DNA of 64,000 bases, from positions 562,071-626,070 of the forward strand of contig HF994935.1 of assembly GCA_000434295.1 (NCBI GenBank). Reading direction: 5' to 3'. This document shows positions 1-8,279 of the stretch, in pieces. Each line of letters starts with the position of its first letter. The stretch's first letter is position 1. Origin of the DNA: Acetobacter sp. CAG:977. Its GTDB lineage: Bacteria; Pseudomonadota; Alphaproteobacteria; CAAGCB01; CAG-977. The notes below the pieces were generated by a model. The model ran no database searches, had not been told where the DNA came from, and saw only the letters and a list, made by a program, of their open reading frames with translations. The position numbers and the translations under genes were made by a program.

Positions 1-1
1 T

Positions 2-64
2 CAGGAAGCGTTGCCGCCCCGCGATGAAATTTTAAGAAGGGCGGCGGAAATCCGTTTATCTTGA
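2..64 (+). CDS. Possible C-terminal end of an upstream gene (partial)
   Basis: The second forward frame is open from the window edge to a TGA at 62-64. It reads as a plausible charged protein tail containing PPRDEILRRAAEIR. Short alphaproteobacterial proteins often end or begin with a similar 'EI..RAAEIR' helix, but 20 residues cannot identify a family. It would lie 72 bases upstream of nadE on the same strand. The call rests only on the natural look of the peptide. Confidence 0.3.
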   Translation, partial: QEALPPRDEILRRAAEIRLS

Positions 65-136
65 TATTCTTCTTTTTTTATAGAGCAAACGGATATAAAC
101 TGTCTCCAATTAAATCTTTTCTTTAGAGGTAGATAA

Positions 137-1615
137 ATGCTGATTTCACAGATAAACCCGACACCCGGTGATTTGGAAGGCAACCTGAAATTAATCCATT
201 GGGCGGCGGAACAGTGCCCCCAGGCCAAAGGGGAAACGCTTATATTACCGGCTTATGCATTAACGGGATGGCCTTTGGGCGATTTGGCGTATTCCAAGTC
301 TTTTATGGCAAAAGTTCACGGCATGTTGCCGGAAATGTACCATAACGGTCGCGAAATGATTACCGCCATACCCGACGGTGCCGGAGGTGCGACACCCGTT
401 TTGATAAATTCTAAAGGAGTTTATTACGGAACCCGCTTTACAATAGCCGGACGAACGGTTGCAATTTCCGTCGGCTTTGAACCCGTGAACGTCGAAGGAA
501 CCGATAAGCTGATCGTTTTGGATGCCCGTCCGTACCGTACGGGAACGGCGACGGATACGTTGGAACACGCACGTACGTTTGCATCGCGCATCAGATTGCC
601 GCTGGTCTATACAAATCTGATCGGAGGGGATGACAGCTGCGTTTATGCGGGCGGATCGTTCATGCTGGATATGGACGGCGGCTTTGTCGAATGTCTTCCT
701 TTGTGGGAACCCGGCGTGGCCAGCGTTGATACGGTTTCTTTCCCTTGGACGGGAGAACCTGAAAATACTTGGCGTGCTTTGACGGTCGGCGTGAGCGATT
801 ATGTGCGCAAAAACGGCTTTAAAGGCGTTCTTTTGGGGCTTTCCGGCGGGTTTGACAGCGCTTTGACGGCGGCGATCGCCGTTGATGCTTTGGGTGCCGA
901 TAAGGTCCGCGCCGTTATGATGCCGTCGCCTTATACGTCGCGCGAAAGCTTGGAAGATGCTGAAGAAACGGCAAAAATGCTGGGAATCCGTTACGACGTT
1001 TTGCCGATTGTCGAACCGATGAAGGCTTTTGACGAATTGCTCAAGCCTGTTTTCGGAAATTTAAAAGCCGATACGACCGAAGAAAATATTCAGGCACGCT
1101 TGCGCGGCGTTTTGTTGATGGCTTTGTCAAACAAATTCGGAGACTTGCTGCTTAATACCTGCAATAAATCGGAAGATGCCGTCGGCTATGCGACGTTGTA
1201 CGGAGATTCTTGCGGCGGTTACGCTCCGTTGAAAGATTTGTACAAGACGGACGGTTACGCTCTGGCAAAATGGCGTAACGAAAACCGTCCGCGCTGGATA
1301 CAAAACAATATCGACCGTATTATGCCGGATCGCATAATAACAAAAGCACCGACGGCAGAACTTCGCCCGAATCAAAAAGATGAAGACTCTTTGCCGCCCT
1401 ATCCCGAACTGGACGCGATTTTGAAAATGCTGATAGAACAGGATGCCGGCGTTGACGAAGTCATCGATGCGGGGCACGATCCCGAAACCGTCCGCAAAGT
1501 TTATACGCTGTTGCATCGATCCGAATATAAGCGTATACAGGGCGCGATAGGAATAAAACTGTCTCGCCGCTCGTTTGACGACGATTGGAACTACCCGATT
1601 ACCAAGAAGGTCTGA
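137..1615 (+). CDS. nadE: NAD+ synthetase with degenerate N-terminal glutaminase domain
   Basis: Makes NAD+ from deamido-NAD+, ATP and an amide donor; cytoplasmic. The synthetase domain (about residues 210-490) is well kept: the ATP pyrophosphatase loop SGGFDS at 236-241, then NKSE, GYATLYGD and YKT..YALAKWRN. The N-terminal nitrilase-type domain is odd. The position of the catalytic Glu (normally PELALTG) reads PAYALTG with Ala39. The loop carrying the catalytic Lys is missing. The nucleophile Cys of the usual CED motif is absent, with Gly113 nearest. At 492 residues it is shorter than the usual 540 or more for the two-domain enzyme. I infer that it uses free ammonia or another amidotransferase. 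GAGG lies upstream of the ATG. gltX follows after 5 bases. Confidence 0.9.
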   Translation: MLISQINPTPGDLEGNLKLIHWAAEQCPQAKGETLILPAYALTGWPLGDLAYSKSFMAKVHGMLPEMYHNGREMITAIPDGAGGATPVLINSKGVYYGTRFTIAGRTVAISVGFEPVNVEGTDKLIVLDARPYRTGTATDTLEHARTFASRIRLPLVYTNLIGGDDSCVYAGGSFMLDMDGGFVECLPLWEPGVASVDTVSFPWTGEPENTWRALTVGVSDYVRKNGFKGVLLGLSGGFDSALTAAIAVDALGADKVRAVMMPSPYTSRESLEDAEETAKMLGIRYDVLPIVEPMKAFDELLKPVFGNLKADTTEENIQARLRGVLLMALSNKFGDLLLNTCNKSEDAVGYATLYGDSCGGYAPLKDLYKTDGYALAKWRNENRPRWIQNNIDRIMPDRIITKAPTAELRPNQKDEDSLPPYPELDAILKMLIEQDAGVDEVIDAGHDPETVRKVYTLLHRSEYKRIQGAIGIKLSRRSFDDDWNYPITKKV

Positions 1616-1620
1616 TTAAA

Positions 1621-2970
1621 GTGATTTGTGTTCGTTTTGCACCCAGCCCGACGGGCTATATGCATATCGGCAACTTGCGCACGGCTTTGTTAAACCGCTT
1701 GTTTGCCGACAATCTTCATTTCAAAACGGGAGAAGAAGTTTCGTACGTTCTGCGCATGGATGATACGGACGTTGAACGCTCCAAACCCGAATATGAACAG
1801 GCCGTTTATGAAGATTTAAAATGGATGGGCATTTCTTGGGACAGGCTTGAACACCAATCCGCACGGCTGGATCGTTATCGGGCGGTTGTCGAAGACTTGA
1901 AGGCTCAATGTCGGATATATGCGTGCTATGAAACGGCGGAAGAACTGGAATACAAACGCCGCCGTCAGCGTGCGCGCGGGTTGCCGCCGGTTTATGATCG
2001 CGAAGGGATGCGTCTGAGCGAAGAACAAAAACGCAAATATGAAGCCGAAGGTCGCCGTCCTCATTACCGTTTCGTTCTTGAACACAAAGAAACGTCTTGG
2101 GACGACATGGTTCGCGGTCATTGCGCTTATAACGGGGCACATTTAAGCGATCCCGTCGTTGTACGCGAAGACGGAACTTTTCCTTATATGCTGCCCTCCG
2201 TAATCGATGATATGGATTTCGGCATTACTCATATTATTCGCGGCGAAGACCACGTTACCAATACGGCGGTTCAAATCCAGATGTTCGAGGTTTTGGGCGG
2301 AAAAATACCCGTTTTCGGGCATCCGCCTTTGTTGACGGGACGCGAAGGCAAACTGTCAAAACGATTGGGAAGCTTGAGCTCTCGCGAATTAAGAGACGAA
2401 GGAATTGAGCCGATGACCATTTCTTGTTTGTTGGCTCGTTTGGGAACACCTGAGCCGGTCGTCATTTGTCATGATTTGCAAGAATTGGCAAAAATTTTCG
2501 ATTTATCCCGCTTCGGACGTGCACAACCGCATTTCGATCCCGACGAACTTTTTAAACTTAATCCCCGCGTTTTGCATGAAATGCCTTTGGATGAAGTGAA
2601 CAGCCGTTTAAAGGAAAAAGGAAAACCGGAAATTTCACCGGCATTCTGGCATGCCGTGTCTCCGAACGTTACAAAAATAGATGATGTGGCGGATTGGCAG
2701 GACATCTGTTCTGCGGGGCATATTTTTGACATACCCGAAGCTGATCGCGAATTTTGCCGTTTTGCCGCGGCGAGATTTCCGGCAGGTTCCGTTAAAGAAG
2801 ATACATTTTCCGAATGGACTGCGGCATTGAAAGCCGAAACGGGGCGCAAAGGCAAAGATTTGTTCCATCCGCTTCGTCTGGCATTGACGGGACGCGAACA
2901 GGGGCCGGAATTAAAGACGTTGTTGCCCGTACTGGGGCGCGAAGAAATTTTAAAACGATTGCAGGGATAA
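1621..2970 (+). CDS. gltX: Glutamyl-tRNA synthetase (GluRS2-like)
   Basis: Class I aminoacyl-tRNA synthetase that charges tRNA with glutamate. The HIGH box is MHIG at residues 14-17 inside PSPTGYMHIGNLRTAL, and the KMSKS box is KLSKRLGS near residue 244. The start is GTG at 1621, about 9 bases after AAGAAGG; an upstream in-frame ATG at 1585 would read into nadE and is less likely. The length of 449 residues and the wording around the second motif (KRLGSLSSRELRDEGIEP) resemble the shorter second GluRS of Alphaproteobacteria. In such organisms GluRS and the GatCAB amidotransferase together supply Gln-tRNA. Which tRNA this copy prefers cannot be read from sequence. Confidence 0.93.
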   Translation: MICVRFAPSPTGYMHIGNLRTALLNRLFADNLHFKTGEEVSYVLRMDDTDVERSKPEYEQAVYEDLKWMGISWDRLEHQSARLDRYRAVVEDLKAQCRIYACYETAEELEYKRRRQRARGLPPVYDREGMRLSEEQKRKYEAEGRRPHYRFVLEHKETSWDDMVRGHCAYNGAHLSDPVVVREDGTFPYMLPSVIDDMDFGITHIIRGEDHVTNTAVQIQMFEVLGGKIPVFGHPPLLTGREGKLSKRLGSLSSRELRDEGIEPMTISCLLARLGTPEPVVICHDLQELAKIFDLSRFGRAQPHFDPDELFKLNPRVLHEMPLDEVNSRLKEKGKPEISPAFWHAVSPNVTKIDDVADWQDICSAGHIFDIPEADREFCRFAAARFPAGSVKEDTFSEWTAALKAETGRKGKDLFHPLRLALTGREQGPELKTLLPVLGREEILKRLQG

Positions 2971-2974
2971 AAAA

Positions 2975-4351
2975 ATGGCATTGACCGTATTCAATACGCT
3001 GTCTCGCAGAAAAGAAGAATTTGTTCCGTTGGACGCCAATCACGTCAGGATGTATGTTTGCGGTCCGACGGTTTATGATCGCGCTCATATCGGCAATGCG
3101 CGTCCGATAATTGTTTTCGATACGCTGTACCGCTTGTTGAAGCTGATGTATCCGAAGGTTACATACGTGCGCAACATTACGGATGTGGACGATAAAATCA
3201 TTAAACGTTCAAAAGAAAGCGGCGAACCGATTTCTTCGGTTACGGAACGGACTTCCCGTCTGTTTCATGAAGACATAGCGGAATTGAATGCATTGCCTCC
3301 GGATGTAGAGCCTCGTGCAACGGGACATATTCCGGAAATGATAGATCTGGTTAAACGTTTGGTGGATCGCGGCTATGCGTACGAAGCGCAGGGGCATGTT
3401 TTGTTTTCCGTGTCCAAGATGCCGTCTTACGGTCGTTTGTCGGGGCGATCGATGGATGAAATGATCGCCGGAGCCCGTGTTGAGGTTGCTCCGTATAAAA
3501 AAGATCCTGCGGATTTCGTGCTGTGGAAGCCTTCCGTTGACGATCAGCCGGGCTGGGACAGTCCGTGGGGCTTCGGTCGCCCGGGCTGGCATTTGGAATG
3601 TTCGGCGATGAGCAGCAAATATTTGGGGGAAACGTTTGATATTCACGGCGGCGGTCAAGATTTGATTTTTCCGCATCATGAAAACGAAATCGCCCAGTCA
3701 TGCTGTGCGTTCGGACACGATTTTTATGCGAAATACTGGATACATAACGGCCATTTGATGGTTAACGGCGAAAAGATGTCCAAGTCTCTCGGGAACTTTT
3801 TTACGATTCGTGAGATTTTGGATAAAGTCCCCGGCGAAGCGGTACGCCTTTATATGATGTCCACGCATTATCATCAGCCGTTGAACTGGACGGACGAAGG
3901 ATTGAAGCAGTCGAAGCAGGCGATGGATCGTATATATACGGCATTGCGCAACACGGCGCCTGCGGATCTTCAGGATGCGGAGCCGGCTTCCGAAGTCGTT
4001 TCCGCCTTGCAGGACGATTTAAATACGCCGAAAGCCATAGCTTATTTGCATTATCTGGTTTCCGAGATGAACAAAGCTCCGACGGCGAAAGAGGCAGAAT
4101 CTTATAAACGTCGTCTGATTGCTTCGGGGCGTTTGATGGGGCTTTTGTATAAAACGCCCGAGGAATGGTTCAAAGGAAGCTTGTCGGAAGAGGGATTAAG
4201 CGAAGAAGCCATTGAAGCGCTGATTGAAAAGCGTGCCGTTGCGCGCAAGGCGAAAGATTTTGCGACGGCAGACGCGGTTCGCAAAGAATTGTCCGACAAC
4301 GGCATATTGATAGAAGACACGCCGACGGGGACGCAATGGAAGCGCGCCTGA
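2975..4351 (+). CDS. cysS: Cysteinyl-tRNA synthetase
   Basis: Class I synthetase that attaches cysteine to tRNA-Cys. The HIGH box is HIGN near residue 38 in CGPTVYDRAHIGNARP and the KMSKS box is EKMSKSLGNF near residue 266. Cys29, the Cys in WHLECSAMS, and His and Glu of HHENEIAQS match the zinc site that gives cysteine selectivity. Its 458 residues are the normal family length. It starts 4 bases after gltX, so the two synthetases and nadE probably share a transcript. A tRNA-Cys gene lies in this window at 46541-46614. Confidence 0.96.
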   Translation: MALTVFNTLSRRKEEFVPLDANHVRMYVCGPTVYDRAHIGNARPIIVFDTLYRLLKLMYPKVTYVRNITDVDDKIIKRSKESGEPISSVTERTSRLFHEDIAELNALPPDVEPRATGHIPEMIDLVKRLVDRGYAYEAQGHVLFSVSKMPSYGRLSGRSMDEMIAGARVEVAPYKKDPADFVLWKPSVDDQPGWDSPWGFGRPGWHLECSAMSSKYLGETFDIHGGGQDLIFPHHENEIAQSCCAFGHDFYAKYWIHNGHLMVNGEKMSKSLGNFFTIREILDKVPGEAVRLYMMSTHYHQPLNWTDEGLKQSKQAMDRIYTALRNTAPADLQDAEPASEVVSALQDDLNTPKAIAYLHYLVSEMNKAPTAKEAESYKRRLIASGRLMGLLYKTPEEWFKGSLSEEGLSEEAIEALIEKRAVARKAKDFATADAVRKELSDNGILIEDTPTGTQWKRA

Positions 4352-4410
4352 TCCAATAAGCAATGTGATACAAAGCGTGTTATAAAAACGACACATATTT
4401 GTAACTATCG

Positions 4411-4439
4411 CTTTTGGGATAAAACGTGTATTCTATAAT
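4411..4439 (+). promoter_or_regulatory. Candidate promoter for the secreted protein gene at 4472
   Basis: A perfect -10 box TATAAT lies at 4434-4439, 32 bases before the ATG. The -35 region (CTTTTG at 4411-4416, spacing 17) is poor. The -10 box lies between two 8-base inverted arms, GGATAAAA at 4417-4424 and TTTTATCC at 4452-4459. Confidence 0.4.
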
Positions 4440-4471
4440 AAGCAGGGTGGATTTTATCCGGTGAGGCAAAA

Positions 4472-5107
4472 ATGAATACCGAATATAAGAAGATTTTGCG
4501 TTGTTTGGCTTTTGGCGCGTTGGCAGTGGCGACGGGCAGTTTTGAAGCTCGGTCTCAGTCGTTGCCGTCCAACCCGTGGGCGGCTCAACAGCAGCCCGTT
4601 CAACAGCAACAGTATCCGCAACAATATCAACAGCCTGTTTATCAGCAACAACAGCCGACGGTGGTTTATCAGCAGGTCGTTATGCCGGGTCAGGGGACGC
4701 CGGTTTATTACGGCTCTCAGCCCTATCAGCCGACGTATGAAGGCGGGGCAAATAATGTTTGGAACACAAAAATGCCTGAATTTACGGGCGAATTAACTAC
4801 TTGGGGCAAAGATTACGGACAGCGTGCGACGGCGCCGGAAGTCAATATGCATAATATTTTGTCGATTACACGTCATCTGCGCGCGATGGGATATGACATT
4901 CCGTCTGGATTTGAGGAAAAATTCAAAAAGGCTCCCAAAGCCGTTAAAAAGCGGATTATGGCTTCTTTGGCGACGATCGAGCGCGGCAGTCGCAAAAATC
5001 CCGTCTACAAAGGCGCAAATTTCCTGATGGATCAGTTTGAAAAGGAAACCGGATTGTCCTTTGATAACCTTTTGGGCAATTCTTTGGATCTTCTTTCGGC
5101 GAAGTAA
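4472..5107 (+). CDS. Secreted Gln/Pro-rich protein, related to the next gene
   Basis: I do not recognise a named family. Residues 1 to about 30 look like a Sec signal peptide (charged start, hydrophobic LAFGALAVATG core, possible cleavage after ARSQS). Residues 30-90 are low complexity, rich in Gln, Pro and Tyr. The C-terminal 100 residues form a basic helical domain with RAMGYDIPSGFEEKFKKAPK and later ETGLSFDNLL. The same pattern recurs in the gene at 5224 (RTQGIEMPKDLEKKMKKDPK and ATGIDFRLLL), so the two are probably paralogues. GAGG lies 5 bases before the ATG. A strong terminator follows. The protein is probably periplasmic or exported; its function is unknown. Confidence 0.8.
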   Translation: MNTEYKKILRCLAFGALAVATGSFEARSQSLPSNPWAAQQQPVQQQQYPQQYQQPVYQQQQPTVVYQQVVMPGQGTPVYYGSQPYQPTYEGGANNVWNTKMPEFTGELTTWGKDYGQRATAPEVNMHNILSITRHLRAMGYDIPSGFEEKFKKAPKAVKKRIMASLATIERGSRKNPVYKGANFLMDQFEKETGLSFDNLLGNSLDLLSAK

Positions 5108-5123
5108 TTTTTTTAATTTCAAG

Positions 5124-5160
5124 CGCCGCTTGCAAAATGCAGGCGGCGTTTTCTTTTTTT
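5124..5160 (+). terminator. Rho-independent terminator
   Basis: A 10-base-pair stem, CGCCGCTTGC with GCAGGCGGCG (one G-T pair), and a 5-base loop are followed by TTTTCTTTTTTT. It lies between the two related secreted protein genes, so the second needs its own promoter or readthrough. Confidence 0.85.
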
Positions 5161-5223
5161 GTCGCCAACGCCGTAAAGTTGGGCTATTGTGAAATAAGTA
5201 AAAAATTTCAGAGGATGCCGAAA

Positions 5224-5793
5224 ATGATAAAATTAAAAACAACAGTGTGCCTCGTTTTAGCGTTAATCTTTTTTGTTACGGAAGCACAATCGGCGCCTCA
5301 GCTTTCAATATCAGATCGGGCGGCGTATCTGGTTAAGAAGAATAAGAAAAAACAAGAACTTGAAAAAAATGCTCTCAAGACGGGGCAAAAGGTTGATCAG
5401 CTGGGCAATTTATCAATAGAAGACTTTTTGATGCTGAAGCCTGTTCCCGAAGGTTTGGACGTTTCTGCATCGGCGAATATGGCAAACGAAAGCAATGTTT
5501 ATCAATCGATGTCAACGGATGAGGCTGTTGCCGCAGTTCACATGATGCGTACGCAAGGTATTGAAATGCCGAAGGATCTGGAAAAGAAAATGAAAAAAGA
5601 TCCTAAAAATGCATCGAAATTGATGCAGGATGCGCTGAAAAACATTAAACCGCTGGATATCAAAACGACACAAGATGTTGCGAAATACCGCCGAGACGCC
5701 ATCCGTAAGGCTGAAGATGCGACGGGCATAGATTTTCGCCTTTTGCTTGAAAAACAAGCAAAGCAGATGTATAACGAAGACTTTCAACAATAA
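5224..5793 (+). CDS. Secreted protein, paralogue of the gene at 4472
   Basis: Unknown function. ATG at 5224 has GAGG 9 bases upstream; ATG at 5215 touches that site and is unlikely to be used. The protein has 189 residues. Residues 1 to about 23 are a clear signal peptide (MIKLKTTVCLVLALIFFVTEAQSA). The mature protein is rich in Lys. From about residue 95 it matches the C-terminal domain of the preceding gene product: RTQGIEMPKDLEKKMKKDPK against RAMGYDIPSGFEEKFKKAPK, then a shared helix and TGIDFRLLL against TGLSFDNLL. It lacks the Gln/Pro-rich linker. trmJ follows after 15 bases. Confidence 0.8.
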   Translation: MIKLKTTVCLVLALIFFVTEAQSAPQLSISDRAAYLVKKNKKKQELEKNALKTGQKVDQLGNLSIEDFLMLKPVPEGLDVSASANMANESNVYQSMSTDEAVAAVHMMRTQGIEMPKDLEKKMKKDPKNASKLMQDALKNIKPLDIKTTQDVAKYRRDAIRKAEDATGIDFRLLLEKQAKQMYNEDFQQ

Positions 5794-5808
5794 GAACGGA
5801 TATAAAAC

Positions 5809-6543
5809 GTGACAACCGATCTGCAAGAAGAGGATTTTTCCCCTGCTTTTATCCTTGTCCGCCCTCAGCTGGCGGAAAATATAGGTTCAGCCGCCCGCGC
5901 CATGATGAATTGTGCTTTGACGGATATGCGTTTGGTGGATCCCGATGACGATCATTTATGTTCCAGAGCATTGGCGACGGCTTCGGGCGCCGATGAAATT
6001 TTGCATAATGCCAAAGTGTTCAAGACAGTCCCGGAGGCAATCAAAGATTTGCATAAAGTTTATGCGACGACGGGACGTTCTCGCGATATGATCAAACCTG
6101 TCTTTACGGCAGAGGGGATGGCAAAAGATATCCGTTCGGTGAACGCAAAATGCGGTATTTTATTCGGTCCCGAACGGACGGGACTTGAAAACGACGATGT
6201 GGCTTTGGCCGATGCCATCGTGAATATTCCGCTAAATCCGAAACATTGTTCTTTGAACTTGGCTCAGGCGGTTTTGCTGGCAGGATATGAGCTGTTTAAA
6301 ACAAACGATACAACGGAAAGCGAACGTTTGGTCATGCCGAATACCGAACCTGCAAACAAAGACGAAATCGAACATTTTATGGAACATTTAGAAACGGAGT
6401 TGGAATATGCGGGGTACTTCAGAATCCCTGAAAAAAAACCGCGAATGATGCGGAATCTGAGAAATATTTTTGCCCGTACTTTGTTGACGTCGCAGGAAAT
6501 TCGGACTTTGCACGGCGTGTTGGCAGATTTGACGCGGAAATAG
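5809..6543 (+). CDS. trmJ: TrmJ-type tRNA 2'-O-methyltransferase (SPOUT family)
   Basis: Uses S-adenosylmethionine to methylate the ribose of tRNA, in TrmJ at position 32. The SPOUT knot motifs are visible: RPQLAENIGSAARAMMNC near the start, FGPERTGLENDDVALAD in the middle, and IPLNPKHCSLNLAQAVLLAGYEL as the cofactor loop. Its 244 residues are the usual TrmJ length, with a C-terminal helical tail. The start is GTG at 5809 with only a weak purine run upstream. The next gene begins 3 bases after the stop. Other TrmH-family methyltransferases are possible; the N-terminal wording favours TrmJ. Confidence 0.88.
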   Translation: MTTDLQEEDFSPAFILVRPQLAENIGSAARAMMNCALTDMRLVDPDDDHLCSRALATASGADEILHNAKVFKTVPEAIKDLHKVYATTGRSRDMIKPVFTAEGMAKDIRSVNAKCGILFGPERTGLENDDVALADAIVNIPLNPKHCSLNLAQAVLLAGYELFKTNDTTESERLVMPNTEPANKDEIEHFMEHLETELEYAGYFRIPEKKPRMMRNLRNIFARTLLTSQEIRTLHGVLADLTRK

Positions 6544-6546
6544 CGG

Positions 6547-8277
6547 ATGACGGTTAAACGTTTTTTTCTTCTTTGCCTGTTGGCTTTGTTCGGCGTTTGG
6601 ATATGCCGCCCCTTTTGCGTGAACGAAGAAATTTTGTTTTCTTTTGACGCAAAGGTTTCGGCTAAAACGAAATTTGATGTTTTGGCTTTCGGAAAAAACG
6701 TCAGAGAGTTTGAAGCAAGCCGCAGCCTTGATCCCGATACGGCGTTTCGGACGATTTCTTATGTCGTGCCCGTACGCAAACTGACGGGAATTAATCTTTC
6801 AATAACGGGCAATGATACTGATTTTGAAATAAAAAATGTGGTTTTGGACGGAAAAAACAAGCTGATTTTCCCGTCAAAAGATATCCGTGTTTTTTTTGAA
6901 AATATCGCCTCATATTCCGAGAACGGCGCGACGATATCAGGTCAAGCGAACAAAAATGCCGTCTTGCTGTTTTTCTTGAATAAAACGCAAAAAGGCAAAA
7001 TTCATTTTGTTTTTCCTGCTTTTTTCACGTTGTCCGTTCTGTGGTTTCTGTTTTTTGACAGACTGCTTTCTTTTCTTTTAAGAAAGTTTCCGAAAATCAG
7101 TGAAACGCTTAAAAGCCATCCGTATAAATCAGACTACGTGTTTTTGGCGATATTTTTTGCTTTTTTGATTTATCCTGTTTCGGATATAGATTTTTCATCG
7201 TCGGTCAGCCGTGAAAACCGACGGCTGGCTCCTGCGGCGAAAATATTTTTAAACGGGCGGATAAACGTTTCTTTCGGTCGTCAGTTTGACGAATGGTTTA
7301 AAGACAGATTCGCCGGAAGAAATAAAATCATTGACCTGTATAATTCGTTTCAAAATACGTTCAATAAGCATTTTGAACGCCACGGCGTAATTATCGGCAA
7401 AAACGGTTGGATGTTTCACGGGCGGCTTTCTAATTTCAAAGGGACGGATGCCTTTTCCGAAGCGGAATTACAAAAGATAAAAGATAATTTGATTCGCTTG
7501 CAGAATTTTTGCGACAAACACGGAATAAAACTTTATATAGCCGTTTCTCCCTATAAACATCACATCTATCCAGAGTTCTATCCCGAAGAGGTTAAACGTC
7601 CAAACGATGTTGACCGAGAAGACAGATTGGAACAATTTTTGATTCGCGAGCTTCCCGATACGAAATTTGTTTATTTCAAGAAAGCTTTGTTGGACGAAAA
7701 AGAAAAAAGCAAAGACTGGCTTTATTTTAAGACGGATCATCATTGGACGGACAAAGGCGCATATACGGGGTATCGCGCTTTGATGGAGCTGATTGAAAAA
7801 GATTTTCCGTCCGTTAAGCCCGTGTCTCTTTCTGAATATGTGCGTACTACGGGGCGCAAAGTTCGCGCCGAATGCGACAGAAACTTTAATGAAGGGACGC
7901 AATATTTGTCATTGGCGTATCATGACGAAAGTCTTTTTGATTTGGATTATGTTTTTTATGACCATAAGCATTTGTCCGATTTGAAGATTGACGATCAGTG
8001 TAAAGCGCAAAGTTTTGCCCGTAATGACAAGGCGGCACCGTATAAAGTATTTTATATTACAGATTCTCAAGGCGAGAATTTTATGGAATTTTTGGGGCAC
8101 ACATTTAGAGACATTCAAAAACGGCGCTATAATGCAGAAATCAAAGAACGTCGGAAAAATGAAAATATTTATATGCCGTTTTATGAAAACGACATTCTGA
8201 AATACCGTCCCGATATTTTGATTTTGCAAGTTTACGACGCGTATGTACCGTCTTTGAAATCTTTGTACGAGGATTGA
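6547..8277 (+). CDS. AlgJ/AlgX-like SGNH acyltransferase with extra N-terminal domain
   Basis: Probably transfers acyl groups, by analogy O-acetyl groups onto an exported glycan, outside the inner membrane. The C-terminal half (about 215-576) resembles the AlgJ/AlgX and DHHW family: SRENRRLAP, FDEWFKDRFAGRN, IIGKNGWMF, and the catalytic DHHW at residues 397-400. A serine in the ITDSQGENF segment near the end may be the nucleophile. The N-terminal half is unusual: a membrane helix at about 4-22, a beta-rich region of about 120 residues, then two more helices at about 150-172 and 192-210. The MBOAT gene starts 2 bases after the stop, which supports a two-gene acylation unit. The substrate is unknown. 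Confidence 0.75.
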   Translation: MTVKRFFLLCLLALFGVWICRPFCVNEEILFSFDAKVSAKTKFDVLAFGKNVREFEASRSLDPDTAFRTISYVVPVRKLTGINLSITGNDTDFEIKNVVLDGKNKLIFPSKDIRVFFENIASYSENGATISGQANKNAVLLFFLNKTQKGKIHFVFPAFFTLSVLWFLFFDRLLSFLLRKFPKISETLKSHPYKSDYVFLAIFFAFLIYPVSDIDFSSSVSRENRRLAPAAKIFLNGRINVSFGRQFDEWFKDRFAGRNKIIDLYNSFQNTFNKHFERHGVIIGKNGWMFHGRLSNFKGTDAFSEAELQKIKDNLIRLQNFCDKHGIKLYIAVSPYKHHIYPEFYPEEVKRPNDVDREDRLEQFLIRELPDTKFVYFKKALLDEKEKSKDWLYFKTDHHWTDKGAYTGYRALMELIEKDFPSVKPVSLSEYVRTTGRKVRAECDRNFNEGTQYLSLAYHDESLFDLDYVFYDHKHLSDLKIDDQCKAQSFARNDKAAPYKVFYITDSQGENFMEFLGHTFRDIQKRRYNAEIKERRKNENIYMPFYENDILKYRPDILILQVYDAYVPSLKSLYED

Positions 8278-8279
8278 TA

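Noticed and set aside
1..228. Open frame on the minus strand at the window start
   Set aside because: It lies opposite the start of nadE, the product has no family character, and no ribosome site precedes it.
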